Source: Serilophus lunatus (taxonomy: Eukaryota; Chordata; Aves; Passeriformes; Eurylaimidae). From it: a stretch of 64,000 nucleotides of DNA. The stretch's first letter is position 1; every line of letters begins with the position of its first letter. This document shows, in pieces, positions 1-12,805 of the stretch. A program made the position numbers and the translations under genes. Under the pieces are notes generated by a model. It ran no database searches. It was not told where the DNA came from and worked only from the letters and a program-made list of their open reading frames with translations. Where the stretch lies: NCBI GenBank assembly GCA_013399895.1, contig VXBA01001027.1:1320374-1384373 (forward strand), in the 5' to 3' direction.

Positions 1-3000
1 CTGGATTTCTCTGGTGTATTTTGCCATGGGCACACAGGGATCACACAAATAACAACCCCTGTCCCCCTCCTGGTGCACGAGCCAGGAAACTGCTGTATCT
101 CACTGCTTTCTCACACCTGCATCATAGTCAGAGTCTGCTGAAGTAGCCCCAAAACATATACGTGAAAGGAGAACAAAATCAAACTAAGAACTAGCACGAG
201 AAACTCAGTGGTCAGAAACCACTTTTGACCAGAAAGAACTGGTTTCCTCAGCTCCTTATCCATTTTTTATCTTTCCTTTAATAGTTAATTGTGATGTTTT
301 ATTATATATCACAATGTCAAGTCTTCCTGTTCAGACAGGGTATTCAACATAATTAGAGTTTAAGGGATAAAGATCAGATGGGTTGGAAGCTGTGACAATA
401 CTCTCAGGAAATCTTGGTGATTTTCCTATTCCTCAAGCAAACCAAAACAGCCAGAGCTGTTAAGCGTGTTTTCAATGACTGCAGCAGCTGGGTAAGATTT
501 TGTGTCTACACACAATCAGTCAGCTAAACATGAGCATTTCTTCTGGCAGCAGAAAGCAGAACAAACCTGCTGAGGAGCTGAACAACATGAGTGTGGTTAG
601 ATGAACAGGGGAAAAAATCCTCACAAGGAGCTTCTATCACCCACCCTGCTACAGGATGGCAAGGCTGAGCAGTGTTACAGACAGATCATGGCACTGAGCG
701 CTCTCGTTGCCACCATAATGCCTCAGTGCAGAGCAGTGATGTTTCTTATGAACAAAACTTGTCACCAAAGCATGAAAAGGGGATCTCCAGGCCCAGACTG
801 TGAACAGTGAATTTCTGAGAGGTGCCCTGATCCATTTCTGAGAGTATTGTGCTTGAGCATTGCATGGAGGCTGCCTGGCCTCAGATACAATCCTCAGCAT
901 CTCTAATGTACAACTTTGATGCTAAAGTGAGATGAGGGGATTGCAGCTGCTTCCTCTAGGGCAATAAACCTCAGGGCACTGGCAAAATGTCTGTATGAAG
1001 CTTTGAGTTGGCTTCATAGGAGGAAAAAAATAAAGGAGACTGACGGTGAGTGGGTGCAGAGCTACCATTCCTTGTTGTTCAGTGGCCCATTTTGCTGGCA
1101 GAGCCATGGAAAGGGCCGTGGTAGGAGAGCTGTGCAGGTGGCTCCTTTGCCAAGCTGTGCCAGGCTCCCAGAGGGGAATGTGGCAGGGCTGAGGGAGTCA
1201 CAGGGAAGGTCAGGGACCCCATGGACCACCTTCTCCTTCACACAACAGAGCTACCAAATTACCTCCAAGAGCCACCAAAAAAGACCCAAGGCCATTAGGT
1301 GTATCTGGAGAGCAATCCTTACCTCTCCCTGGGAGCCAAATGCCTTTTGAGAAGACAATCCAAGACAAAAGGTTCAACAGTATGCCTGTGCAGTGACAGA
1401 AGCTCCAAAATGCTTGGGAGAGCCTGGAGGAGCAGTGTGGTAACTCACCCAATAAGCAAGAGCCTTGGGCCACCTCAGAGACATTTCTGGCTTTACCCTT
1501 CAGTGACCCTGTCATGGTGAACAGTGAAAAATAGTTGACTTGAAATGACCTTTCAGGGAGAACAAAGTTTCATTTAAAAGCTGTGGAAGGCATTCCAATG
1601 TCAGTTAAATAATATTTCTCTCCACATCTGTAAGGTGTCATCTGGTCAGTAATCAAAACCAATCTGTGAACTAAAAACTGTTGAATAAAAACTTTATTTA
1701 AGTCTTGTGTAAATTTAAATACGTGTTTCGCAACTGCTTTAGAGTTAGTGAAAATTGCAATTTTTTTCTTGTTTTTATCATGCTGATTCACCCAGATGCG
1801 ACTACCCATAGGTGATATATGGCAACTGCTCTGACTTTTCACTGGCACACAACGAAGGAGATCAGCTATTTGCTTTTCAGCTCTGTAGCGGATGTAGTCA
1901 AGCCTAGGGGAAAGTGAGAAACTGAACTCAGCTATTATTGAAGATCTCTGTTCATGATGAGTGAACATAAATAAATGAAAGGAAGAACTTCTGAGATTTC
2001 AGTCATTTTCACTCGGAATGTGCCTCTGGCCTTAATGTATCCTAAAATCCAAATCTCAGCAACTTGCCTGCTGCAAACATTGACACTGATTTATGAGAAA
2101 TTTCTTTGAAAGAACCAGTGTACAACAAACTCAGATAAGATGTTGTGGCGTCCTCTGTGGAGCTCTACTGCCATGAGTATGAGCTGTCTTGAATTTTTGG
2201 GTCCCTCAGAACTGGAAAATTCATCTCTGTCCTCCGGCTAATTTAGGCAGTCAAGCATTTAGCTGCATCTAAAGCTTTATGCACATTAAGGAACTCTTGT
2301 ATGTCAGTGATTTATGATTTCTTTTAGTTTGACCTTGTCTTGCCAGAGTCTTGTTGCATACTCACAATCAAAGATTCAAGCAGAAGAGTTGTGACCTTCA
2401 TCTATTCTACAATGTACTTTCCCACTTTTTGTTCACTTCCTTATTCTGCAAGGGACGTGTTTCTGTAAATGTTATTAGATAGAAATGGAATTTTGGTGCT
2501 GTGACTATTTTCCCATGTGGTCCAAAATGCCCCTGGATGCTGTACCCTGAAACTTGTTTCACATTGCTGAAAGCCCATCACCAAGAGGTCTTTCTTTGGG
2601 TTCTTCCAAGAGGAAGAACTTCAGGGTTCAAGCCAACATGGCTACAACAAAACCATAAATAAACATCTGGAATTTCCCAGACTATTGTAAATCACTGTAA
2701 GACCATTGCACTGCCTCGCTTCCTTCACATACACAACATGTTCCCTCTCCCTATACTTTTTCGGTTAAGTAACCAACAACCCCTTTGCCTGTTACACCCA
2801 CTTCATCTTCCCCAGACCTCAATAATTTTCCCCCAGCAAATTATCCAGGGAATTCTTGTGCCGCTTGGGAATTGTGGAAGGTCTGTTCATACCTCTGGCA
2901 TCCTCTGGCTTCTTCAGTGTGTGAACAGCTGGGAGCCAATGTGCTTCCACTGCAATAGGTATATTCAGAGATGTGAAACTTAGGGCTGTGGTTACAAGTT

Positions 3001-3172
3001 ATGGATAGTCCTACAGGGTGTCTGCCTTCACTCTCCTACCATGACTGGAGCCAAATGAAAAATAAAATCATATCACATCACCCATTTGATGACAAAACCA
3101 ATGCAGTTATATTGTGGTTATCAACGTAGAAGTGTAAAGGTTTCTAGACTATTGATTTTACTTTCTTTGCAG
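1..3172. other. Region upstream of LAMP3 exon 2
   Basis: LAMP3 intron 1 and/or upstream intergenic DNA. No CpG island and no convincing signal-peptide exon were seen. Short ATG frames such as the one at 687 (MALSALVATIMPQCRA) or 2738 (MFPLPILF) either lack a GT donor in the phase needed or are weak. The only exon-like object is on the minus strand at 1570-1903. Confidence 0.4.
1570..1903 (-). CDS. Possible terminal exon of an unidentified minus-strand gene
   Basis: On the minus strand a strong pyrimidine tract and acceptor (tttctcactttcccctag) ends just before 1903. It is followed by 110 open codons and TGA at 1570. The peptide begins LDYIRYRAEKQIADLLRCVP and ends GEKYYLTDIGMPSTAFK; its composition looks protein-like rather than repetitive. 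I do not recognise the family. The frame stays open upstream of the acceptor to an ATG at 1968, so it may instead be an unspliced chance ORF. There is no AATAAA in the roughly 70 nt after the stop, but one lies inside the frame. This could also be a decayed retrocopy. Confidence 0.25.
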
Positions 3173-3858
3173 CATTTTCCACATGCCTTGCTGAAGTGGC
3201 CCTGAGGGTTGAACTGTCTCCAGAAACCACGTCCTTCCACCATATAGCTACTTCTGCTCAGACACTTTCCCATTCTTCACCCCATCAAAGCACTATAGCT
3301 CATTTTAACAACACAGTCTCTCTTGAAACAACACCCATGAGCCACAGAACAACTGTGCAGACAACAGAGCAGCAGCAGGTAACAGCAGCTCCAGGCCAGC
3401 ACACGACAGCTCAGGCAGGAGCAAACACCACATCCATGACACCAGCAAACAACACAAGTGCAGCTGGGCAGGCCATAACCCAGACAATGCACACAGTTAC
3501 ACCTGCTGTGAAGAACACCACCGTACACCCTGTGTCCTCAGCCACCAACACATCCCGAAAACACACATCAGCGAACACTCAAGTGACAGCCACGACCATG
3601 AAGACTGTCAAACCCACCAGACAGTCAGGAAACCAAACGACGACGACTGGAAATCCAACAGCCACAGCTGTGACCAACACAACCACCACCCGTCCAGTGA
3701 CAAAGACAACCGTCACATCTACTGTGACGACAGTGAGACCCACTCCTGCCCCACAGCCTTCTCCCATCCCCACTGGCACATACACTGTTTCCAACGGGAA
3801 CGGGACCTGCATCAAAGCAGTCATGGGTTTACAACTGATGGCTCAAAATACACAAAGG
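3173..3858 (+). CDS. LAMP3: LAMP3 exon 2: mucin-like stalk and start of the LAMP domain
   Basis: Acceptor is ctttctttgcag; donor is GTGAGG at 3859. The exon begins with two bases of a split codon, then reads FSTCLAEVALRV, probably the end of the signal peptide. Most of it is Thr, Ser, Asn and Pro, typical of an O-glycosylated stalk. It ends with a Pro-rich hinge (PTPAPQPSPIPTG) and the first LAMP cysteine (NGTCIKAVMGLQL). The long reading frames on the opposite strand here are shadows of the ACN-rich coding sequence. Confidence 0.93.
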
Positions 3859-6800
3859 GTGAGGTGCAAGCTGAGCTTTGTAATGATGTTTCTTCATTAG
3901 CTGGAATTTATTATTTCCAAGCCATTTTTAGGGTGCTCTCTGGTTTCAGTGGTGTACGTGTGGAAGCAATACTGGGGTGGTAGATCAGCCTGCAACATTA
4001 TTTGTGTTTCCTAGAATGGGAGACTAGTTAAAATCTAAACATCTTGGCACTGAGTTACAATGAAAGCAAGAAATTCCCATTTCATAGACTTGGGATTCAG
4101 AAGTGGGTTGTCTTGACGGTGGCACATGGAGGTTTTACCACAGAAACTGCTAGGTTCTGGGGAGCTGGTGCCGCCTCCTAGAAGTGATCCAGTGAGAATG
4201 ATTCATCAAAATATCTCATACGACCTAAAATGTTGATTATGTCCCTCAGACTTAACAGTTTTGTAGCCTCTACAAATACAGTATTTGGGGTTACATTCCC
4301 CAGGCTCTGGAGTTCATGTGCCTTGAGCCATCCCCATTACAAATCCAAATACATTCTTTGAAGTCTGGCAGAAGCCAGTCAGGGAGCATGATTCCTAACT
4401 CACCAGACCACATTGAGATGTTTGTAATAATGTAAGGTGGTGAAAGAGCCAAACTGCAGTCAGGGCTGCAGGGATCTCCTTTCAGCCTTCAGTGTGAGTT
4501 GTCAGATACTAGAGATGATGTGCAGGACATAATGAGGAGGATGGGGTGATATAAGGAGCAAAGCATGTTGAAGCCAAACTAACCTCTGCCTGCTCCTGTC
4601 TTTCCGCTGATCTCTCCTCTGCCTTCAGGCACAAGTTCCTACTGTTCCCTCTTTATAAATTACTGCTCATACTCATCTGACCCTGCTCTGAATCAGATCA
4701 GTTGACTAAATGAACAGAAACCAAATATTTGTCACCAGCTTAATGCAATGGAACAGCTCAGTGATGTGTCAGACAACCACTAATGCTGGTTTACAAGTGG
4801 GGAACAACCTTGGCAGACAGCAGTTCAGCTGCCATCACCACTGACCTGTTCATTCAGCCACATAGAGGCTGTCTGAGGGAAAAAAGAAAAGGCTGCTGTA
4901 AATCTCTGCGTGTTTTTTATTAAGTTTCCCCTCCTCTTCATCAGCAGCCTTGCAATGTCTCTTGTCTCTGCAGGAGCAGATGGAGTATGTGACTGTCAAC
5001 CCCAATGCTACACAGACATCTGGAAGCTGTGGGATGGTGCAATCTGAGCTGAACTTAACTTTCAGTGGAGGATTTGTAAACTTCACCTTTGTAAAGGTAA
5101 TTGTATTTAGAGGGAAGAAATGTTTAGGACTGGGGAGCCAGAACTTAGGCCGCCTTCAATCCAGTTTATGCTGCGGGGAAAGGCATCTCATCTCTCTATG
5201 GCTGCCTTCCACCTGTGTATCTAAGGCACTATTACTCCTGTCTTCCCAAAGGACTGGAATCATAGAACCACAGATTAATTTAGGTTGGAAAAGACCTCTG
5301 GAGGCCACCTGGTCCAACATTCTGCTCAGAGCAGATCTTGTCAGTTTGAATTTTCAATTAGGAAAGGTTCACACGTGCAATGAAGGTAAGCACAGAGCCT
5401 TGCCATTCTTTGACAGAAAGTGCTAGAGAACAGTGTTAAGGCCCACCAAGCAATGCAAAGTCTACAAATAGCCTCAAGCAAAATCTGACTCTCTTTTACA
5501 CATAGGTAAAAATCTCAGGGGAGGGAATGTCAGGTCTGCTGTTTGCATTGGAGTGGTACAGAGAGAAAGGGTTTGGGACTGGAGCCCCTGTGCAGAACAA
5601 GGTGTGAGTGCCAGGAGCTCTGCTCAATGTCAAGCTGCTCTTAGTCATTTGCTTTCCATAAAAGCTAGCTGGAGTTGTTACATTCCAAAGACAGGCTGTG
5701 TAGTTTTAAGTGCCCAGGAGCTACGACACATCCCCAGCTGAAGGAGCCTAATTTCAACTAATTTCTGAGTGGAAAATTCCAAGTATGTGAACTTCAACAA
5801 CAAAATTGGAGATAAGTGCCTTTAAAATGCACCACACCAGGGAGGCCTACAAGTATGCAAAGAAACCTGGGCAAGATGAGAGGTCCTGCTTATACAGCAG
5901 GAAAATGAGCTTGCTTTCTGACATTACGCCTATTGATACCATGTTCCCCACTGGGACCACATCCTATAAGGGTGAGGCTTTAACAAAAGCTACCAAGAGT
6001 GTTGCTATTAAAACCACAGGGGAACATCCCTGAGCGCAGCCATCCTCTTGCTTCCTCAGGCATTTGCACGTTTTGGGAGGTAGCATGCAGCATTATTTAT
6101 CTGAAAGCTGTAAGGGCTGGGTGGTCATGCCAGCAGGGCTAAAAACAGAAGTCAATACTGTGTCTAAAGTGATTAATGGGCAAGGAGGAATACAGCATGG
6201 ATTGGATCTCATCAAACTCTGTCGAGTGTAACAGGCATCAAGGCCTCCACAGCAGGTCAGAGCTGCATCTGGCCATCACTGCTGATCCAAGCCTTTGAAT
6301 GAATCAAGCCAAAGTGTCAATCTTACAGCCTGGCTCCAAGCTCAAATTAGAGACAATTAAAAAAGAGAATAAATGCTGAAATCAGTAATTTTTTTTAGGC
6401 AGTCCAAGAGGGAATAGCAAATTATACCACACTTGAGTCATTAATTCTTTAACATTAATTCTTGAACAGACAAAATATTGCAATTAATAATCATCTTAAT
6501 TTTAGTTTTCTAAAACCTACAGAGGAAAAGTGAGATAAAAAATGAAACAGCTGTTCTTAAACAAAGGCTCAGTTCAGACTGTGAGTGTTTGTTTTAAATG
6601 TGTGCTTCCTTCAACTAGGGGAGCATTTTCAGTGTTACAAGAATCCTTAGAGAAAGGTTGGGGATTCAAGTACCCATGAAAGCCTCAGCTAGCAGCAGTG
6701 CTAAGGAGAATGATGTGAACCTTTAGGAGGTGCTTGACCTGCCTTGCCTTGAGAAAGGTGGATTTTGGCACAACATTAGACAATCCACCCTTCACTTAAA

Positions 6801-9800
6801 GATAATCCTCAAGAGCACAGCAGGGCTTGGCTTGGACTGCTTTGAAATTCAAGTTAATAAGAAATCATGTTGCTGCTGGTTTTTATGTGTTTGGCCCTCA
6901 CAGCCTCTTCCAGTGCTTTGAACCAGGAGTGCTGCAGTGGTGGCACTTGTGGCTGTCCTGGCGTGACAGGAGCTGGGTCGGGCTCCAGGGTGGTGCCAGG
7001 GGAAGAGGAGGGCGGCTGGTTCAGTGCTCACCACAACCAGGGCCTCTGAGGAGAGCCTGAAAAAAGGAAGTTGTGTAACCAACCCAAAAGATATGTCTTC
7101 CCCAACCAAAGTCTTTAACTGAGGCTAGACAGAACAAAGTGCTCCCACCCAAAAATGGTCATGTTTGACCCATTTATGTCTCGCAGTTGGAATAATGCTG
7201 AGAACCTCTTCTCTGGTGTATTTCTTTCTTAAATTTTCCCACTCCATCCTACCAGTTTTTAAATTGAGTGAACTGAGTGAACTGCTGCCATTTATCCACC
7301 AGCTGCACTTGTCAGTCCCTATGTGCTCACAGCTGGAATTAAACTGAATAGTAGGGCTGCTACATAAAGATTCACATTATATTCCCACACTGCTAATGGG
7401 GAGAAGTTCCCAAGGCTGGCTCTCACCTTGTGGCAGTCCAGGGGAGGTCAGCATTCAGATTGGACCAAGGTTTTAGGGCACATGCAGGCAGGACACCTGG
7501 CTGAAATATTGCTCTGTGCTATTGTACCAGGTGTTTTCCATGTCAGCAGTCTGCAGGGATATGAAAACAAGCTGGCCAGAAACAACTGTGTCAACAGGGT
7601 GTAAAGAACACTTATTTCTCCCCTACACATCCAGGTTGCTGTTTCTGAATTAGTAGTGACTGTGATTGGCAGAAAAAAATAGGAAATGAGTGGTACAAGC
7701 ATGGTACAAGCTCTCAGCTTGTTGCTGAACTCTCCCAGCTCAAAACTGTGATGGCCACAGAAGTGCTGCTGTTTTCTGCAGTGAGCTCACAGGAAGGCCA
7801 TCTATGCACAAAATATATGGCAGCTCCAAGGGTCCTGAGTGCTTCTGAAGGTGCAGGGTAGTCCAGTGCAAGATTACTCAAGGAGAGCACTGTAGGGGTT
7901 CTCCATGAAAGTGGATAAAAATAAATGGCCTTATCACATGCCTGTTAATTTGTTGAACTTCTTCCTACTTTTGGTTTTCACAAGTATCTAATAAACGTCC
8001 AGCTTGAGCAGTCTGTGTAACATGACACGTGCAAGGTCCCATTTCACTGAACTGAGCAGAATTGGTGATGTAGCCGAGATTTGGAAAAGAAAAATACTTC
8101 CAAGAAGGTTCTTGGGTCTTGAAGGGGAAACTTTAAAATGTGTTTCTTTGGGAAATTCCTTGTGACCATTTTTCTGTGCTGAACTGTATTTCTTTTCCCC
8201 ATAAATATGACTATATATTATGAATAAAGATACATCTTCTTTTGCAGCAAGCTCCAAGTTACTTTGTCAGTAAAATTGAGAGCAGAATACCGTTATCTTC
8301 TGAAGGTCGGTGATTTTACATTTATTTCATGTCAAACTGTACTGAATGTGGAATATGCTTTCATATATTTAAAACACTGGATTTTGCAAATACATGTTTT
8401 ATCAGGCTTTCAACGTGATTCATCTAAATCTAATGGTATTAAAATGGAAGAGAAAGGACAGGGCTGCAGTTACATCAGTATTGTTACATTTTCCTTTTGA
8501 CTGTCCCATCTCTTTTAGAAAGAGATAATTTTAAACATAAATCTAAGATACGAAACAGTCCTCATGAGTTTTTCCTACATCCCAGGAAATGCTAAGGAAA
8601 CATTATTTAGGTCAGAGAGAAAAATTATGAGCCATCACTTCAGATTTTCTCACATAAATTTTGCAAATTTTTCCTAATATATAAAACCTATAACAACTCT
8701 CTTCTATCGCTTCTTTGTTATTCATAAGTATTTGAATTGACTTTTGTCCCTGAAAGAAGGAAAACAAGTCAGGAGCTCAACCAGGTGTGTCCTAATAACA
8801 CTGAGCTTTTTGGAAGCTCAGTGCCAATTTTAATTCTCACCGAGCAGCATTTTATTAACTCAAGTGGATCTTATTCTGATCTACAGCAATGAAAGTAAAA
8901 GAAAAGCTGGTCCAGAGGACATGTCTCCTGTCTAAATGATCACAGTTTTCCTATGCATTGCTAAGTGCAAATTGCAGCAAATATAAACTAGTCACTCTAA
9001 TCATATGTTTTAAAATCCTCAGCTATACTTTGTGTCCCCCAAAGTGGAATTGGCAAGAGACACTGCTCTCCCTGGATGTCTGTCACTGCCTCTCTGCCAG
9101 ATGCTGCCATTTCACAGTCCACCAGCAGTATTTTTGCAGAGCCCTAACTTTTCTAATGCAAAAATTACTGACTTAACTGTGCCAGTTTACTGGTTTTGAC
9201 TGAAGAGAACCAAGACAATGCTGCATATGACGTACTGGCAGGTGTGGTTGAGATACAGTGAAGAAGAGATGGTGATGTGGATGATTTTGTCTTAAATTGA
9301 TCTATCTGCTTTCAAAAGAGGATGTGAATGAAGGATATACCCAGAACACAAGATCTTTTCATGCTTGGAGCTTGAGCCATATTTTTTTGTAAAATACTGT
9401 GACAACGAAATATGTTTAAAAACATATTTAATACATAAAGCAATACAAACTAGTTATGTCAAATTCCCATGCTGTAGATGGTCTCTCTTTTTTGTCTGAA
9501 ATAGCTATGCTGGGGACCTAAGACAGTTGTCTGCTCCCAAGAGAATTCTAACCCCCTCTTGCAGACTCCAGTTGTTGAAATATCATTTAGAGAAGCATCT
9601 AAAATTTTAGCCACTTTTTCAGACCCAAGCTCAGCTGAGCCACCCATTGATAGTTAAAGCACTCATTTAAACATGTAAGAAATATAAATTAACTTTATGA
9701 GGAAAATGTCACATCAGTAACTGCTGCTCTGCAAAGCACTGGGGATCCTCCATTTTATCTCAGAAAGACGTTGGTTCCAGCAGAGTTAGTGTGGATTCTT

Positions 9801-12800
9801 ATTTGTCTCTTTCTGGCCTCCAGGTATGTTTTACTATGCAGCCACAAATGAGCAGCTGTTTACAACAAAGCTGGGGAATTCCTTTAAGTGTGCCAGCAGG
9901 CAAACCTTCAGCTTGGAGAAGGACTTCCAGATCCTCTTTGTTCATATGCAGATGCAGGCGTTTGATATTGTTGGTAACCAGTTTGGAAAAGGTAGGTAAA
10001 AGGATACCTTCCCACCCTTCCAAGACCTACATGTCAGCACTCTGGTAACCTGATGTAATCTGCTAAATTATACCCATACACTTGGAGTGATCCTGCTACA
10101 CCCACAGCACAATCACAGCTTTGTTCCCAAATAATGTAACCTGCCCACTGCTGTATTCTGGGCCTTTTTCTGAGTCACTTCCAGCACAGTGCTAATACCT
10201 ATGGAGGACAGTAAAAGTATCTTTCCCTCTTTCATTCAGTACCTTCTGTTTCACATTCTCATTAAAAATATTCAAGTCTATAGCCACAATTTTATTCTTC
10301 ACACATTTTCTCCTGAAGCAAGCAGAAGTGTGCTCAGCACCGGTGTACTGCCCCAAACCCCAACTTTATGGTTCAGTTCCAGGTCACTGTTTCTCAGTAT
10401 AGTCAGATTTTAGCTATTTTTAAAGGCTCCTGACACTCATGTTATCCTACAGCTGCAGCAGCAAAACTGCCAACTAATAGGGGATGTTTGTGAACGCAGG
10501 ATGATACTTTCAGAGCAGTTATGTCTAGACATGATGAAATGTGCTCCTGAGGAGGAGCATGACTGGCACACTCCCAGCTTCAGTATTAAATGTGATGATC
10601 CTCTCTGCAATTTATCTTTTCTTGGAGAAGCATGGCAAAGGCAACCAGGTCTCTTAGTAAAAAGCAAAGACAGACCAGAGTGATAGATGAGGTGAGACCT
10701 TGTGGTCTCTTTCAAACTGTACATCTCATTTTTGTGACTGTCTCTCAGGATGTTTCCATACAAGAACTCAGATGGACAGAGGGGCTTACCAGCTCTCCAG
10801 CCCTTCAGATGCACTAGAAGAAACACTCCCTCTTCTGACACTTTCCTTTCTATGCTTACAAAATATTTCCCCTGTATTCTTCTTAGTCTATTAAGCCCTT
10901 TTGACTCAGTTTGGCTCTGTTTGACCAATTCTTCTTCTGTTAGGTCACCATTTTGGCTGCCTTTCTCATTCTAAAAGGAATATAGTGGGAAACAATACTG
11001 GGGGCTTTTTTTAAGATGTGGACCTTTTGAAACCCACACTAAGAATCCAATCTGTGCTCTCATTAAGAATTTTTTCCTGGGATAACACTGAGCTGGAACA
11101 GCTCATGATACCCTGTCTGCCCTCCACATTCCCATTCAGATTTGTTGAATGAGTGATTTCAGTTATGGGATTTGGTATGGCCTCACCTCTAGCAGACACT
11201 GAGCTGAGAAAGATGCTCCCTCTCCAAGGTCAGGCTAATCTCTGCTAACCAATACCATATATAAATTTAAATAAGTTTTGCTTTTAATCAGGGACATGAG
11301 AAAGCAGTTACTACCTCTGAAATAATTCCCCAGTTACTTTCATCAAATAGTCATGAAACTGTTACATACTTTGGCTGTGTATGCAGATTTTGAAAGACAA
11401 AATCCCCAGTGAAGGAGTGACTCTAAACTCTCCCCACAGGTGTCTCAAGACTCATAGTTTCACTTCCATTTCTTCTGAATTGCTTATCTTTAAAAAGGGA
11501 AGAAAAAGAAGACAATAATGATCATTGGTTTCAAGTTCTTTACAATTTTGTACAGACTGCAGCAGCTTTACATCAATAGTGTGGCCTGTTGGAGTGTGGA
11601 AAGCTTAAAATGCCTTCTGAACTGCATTTCAGCATATCAGAAACAATTCCTAAAATTCATAGCCCAAGGCTTCATCAAAGCAAAAAGGCCAGTTCAAACA
11701 CCTCTGGCTTTTGCATTTACTTAAATGCAAATATTTTCAGCTCATTTAACAGCAGGTTGCATTAACCAGACAAAGTTTTTAAAAGGCAACATTTAGTAGA
11801 ATATTGAGGCCTTTGGCTTTGTGGCGTTACCATCTGGATTACAGGAGAAGAGGATCAGATTTTGGGACCAGCCATATGGAGGCTCTGGAGCTGTGACATG
11901 ATGTCATACACTCCACATGCTCCCTGGGCAAACTGCCCACTGTGAGTGTAAAGATTCCCGTGAGGGAGGAGCCCAAGCCAAGCTACAATCTGTGTCAGCA
12001 TAGTCACTGAAATAACAATAGGGGCTTTTATCTGTCAAAACCTGCCTCACAATGTCACAGGGAGTGAGGGGCAGAGGGTGTTGGATCTCCCTCATACCCA
12101 GGCTATAGATTGGATTCACTGCTGAGCTGGGGTACACTGTGCCACTCACAGCACCATGAGAGAGGGCTGTATTTCCCTGAACCCAAAGGAAGGAACCATT
12201 CCTGTAGATGTAGGTCTGATCCATTTCTAGGATAACACACTAGTGGGCATTCCTGGGCAGAAGCAATTAGAAGCCATGTAGGAGCAGTTTTTGACCATGC
12301 AGGATGTGTCTTGCTCTTTATTTTTAGACAGATTTTTTAAGGTGATGTTCCCCATCTGCTATCAGCAAGAAAGCTCCTGCTGTGGGTGTGCTGGGTGGTA
12401 AAACAATTCCTGTAGACATGAGGGAGCAGAGTCACTCTCTAGTGAAGCATGGAGCTGCTGTGAAAGGGGCAAGGATGGTTTTCTTGAGATAAGGCTCACT
12501 CAGATAAAAACATAATAAGTATAACTCAGGAAAAAGAAAGAAAACAAAAGAAAACAGTGTTTTGAGAACATCTGTCTTGTATTTCCTCACTTTTATGGAA
12601 TATAGTTATATAGTCTAGGAATATGGTGTTCTGCTATAACACACTCTTTGATCTTTTCCTTTCAGAAGAAGAATGTTTTCTTGATAAAAGCAGCAAAGCA
12701 GCTCCCATCGCAGTGGGCCTGAGTATCCTGGGATTGTTTCTCATTGTGTTTGTCACTTTCCTGATTTCCAGGAAAAAGTCACATAGAGGATATGAACGCA

Positions 12801-12805
12801 TCTGA
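3173..12805 (+). CDS. LAMP3: LAMP3 (DC-LAMP/CD208), exons 2-6; first exon not found
   Basis: Lysosome-associated membrane glycoprotein 3, a type I membrane protein of late endosomes and lysosomes. Seen: five exons at 3173-3858, 4974-5096, 8248-8305, 9824-9991 and 12666-12805, all GT-AG and in compatible phase, giving 391 codons plus stop. The order is a Thr/Ser-rich mucin-like stalk, one LAMP domain, a transmembrane helix and a short basic tail ending GYERI. The four LAMP-domain cysteines are present (contexts GTCIK, GSCGM, SFKCA, EEECF). GYERI fits the GYxx-hydrophobic lysosomal sorting signal; human LAMP3 ends GYQRI. Human LAMP3 is 416 aa, so about 20-25 residues of signal peptide are missing and should lie in an upstream exon ending in phase 1. 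Among introns, 5097-8247 carries a CR1 fragment near its start; 3859-4973, 8306-9823 and 9992-12665 show no recognisable gene. MCCC1 follows on the same strand, as known in other vertebrates. Confidence 0.93.
4974..5096 (+). CDS. LAMP3: LAMP3 exon 3
   Basis: 123 nt, phase 0 at both ends. Acceptor is cttgtctctgcag; donor is GTAATT. It encodes VNPNATQTSGSCGM and LNLTFSGGFVNFTF, matching the LAMP signature with the second cysteine. Several N-glycosylation sequons are visible (NAT, NLT, NFT). Confidence 0.95.
5256..5345 (-). repeat. CR1 LINE 3'-end fragment
   Basis: Contains ggttggaaaagacctctgg followed by cacctggtccaac, the reverse complement of the well-known avian CR1 3' end (ggttggactagatgatctt...ccttccaacc). 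It lies in LAMP3 intron 3, shortly after exon 3. Boundaries are approximate. Confidence 0.75.
8248..8305 (+). CDS. LAMP3: LAMP3 exon 4
   Basis: 58 nt, too short to stand out as an open frame. Acceptor is cttcttttgcag; donor is GTCGGT. It encodes QAPSYFVSKIESRIPLSSEG (last codon split), which aligns with the ESYYISEVGAYLTVSDPE region of human LAMP3. It links exon 3 (phase 0) to exon 5 (phase 1). Confidence 0.88.
8799..8823. repeat. 10-bp inverted repeat in LAMP3 intron 4
   Basis: cactgagctt and aagctcagtg flank the loop tttgg. A short perfect stem, possibly chance. Confidence 0.6.
9824..9991 (+). CDS. LAMP3: LAMP3 exon 5
   Basis: 168 nt. Acceptor is ttctggcctccag; donor is GTAGGT. It encodes FKCASRQTFSL with the third LAMP cysteine, and HMQMQAFDIVGNQFG, the family's conserved VQLQAFDF-type strand. 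Phase 1 in and out. Confidence 0.95.
12666..12805 (+). CDS. LAMP3: LAMP3 exon 6: transmembrane segment and lysosomal tail
   Basis: Acceptor is atcttttcctttcag. It encodes EEECFL with the fourth LAMP cysteine, then a hydrophobic helix of about 23 residues starting AAPIAVGLSILGLFL, then the cytosolic tail SRKKSHRGYERI and TGA. The basic stop-transfer residues and the terminal Gly-Tyr-x-x-Ile motif are both intact. Confidence 0.96.

Noticed and set aside
687..740. MALSALVATIMPQCRA as LAMP3 exon 1
   Set aside because: Possible donors after it fall in phase 0 or 2, whereas exon 2 needs phase 1.
3277..3824. Antisense frames opposite LAMP3 exon 2
   Set aside because: Antisense of Thr-rich ACN codons gives few stops; the sense frame fits LAMP3 with correct splice sites.
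6867..7049. MLLLVFMCLALTASSS frame as the LAMP3 signal peptide
   Set aside because: It looks like a signal sequence but lies in intron 3, after exons 2 and 3, and has no clear donor in the phase needed.
9408..9429. AT-rich inverted repeat aaatatgttt/aaacatattt
   Set aside because: Short and AT-rich, easily expected by chance in this composition.
10437..10928. 163-codon minus-strand frame in LAMP3 intron 5
   Set aside because: Low-complexity Ser/Cys-rich end, no recognisable domain, no splice or start support.
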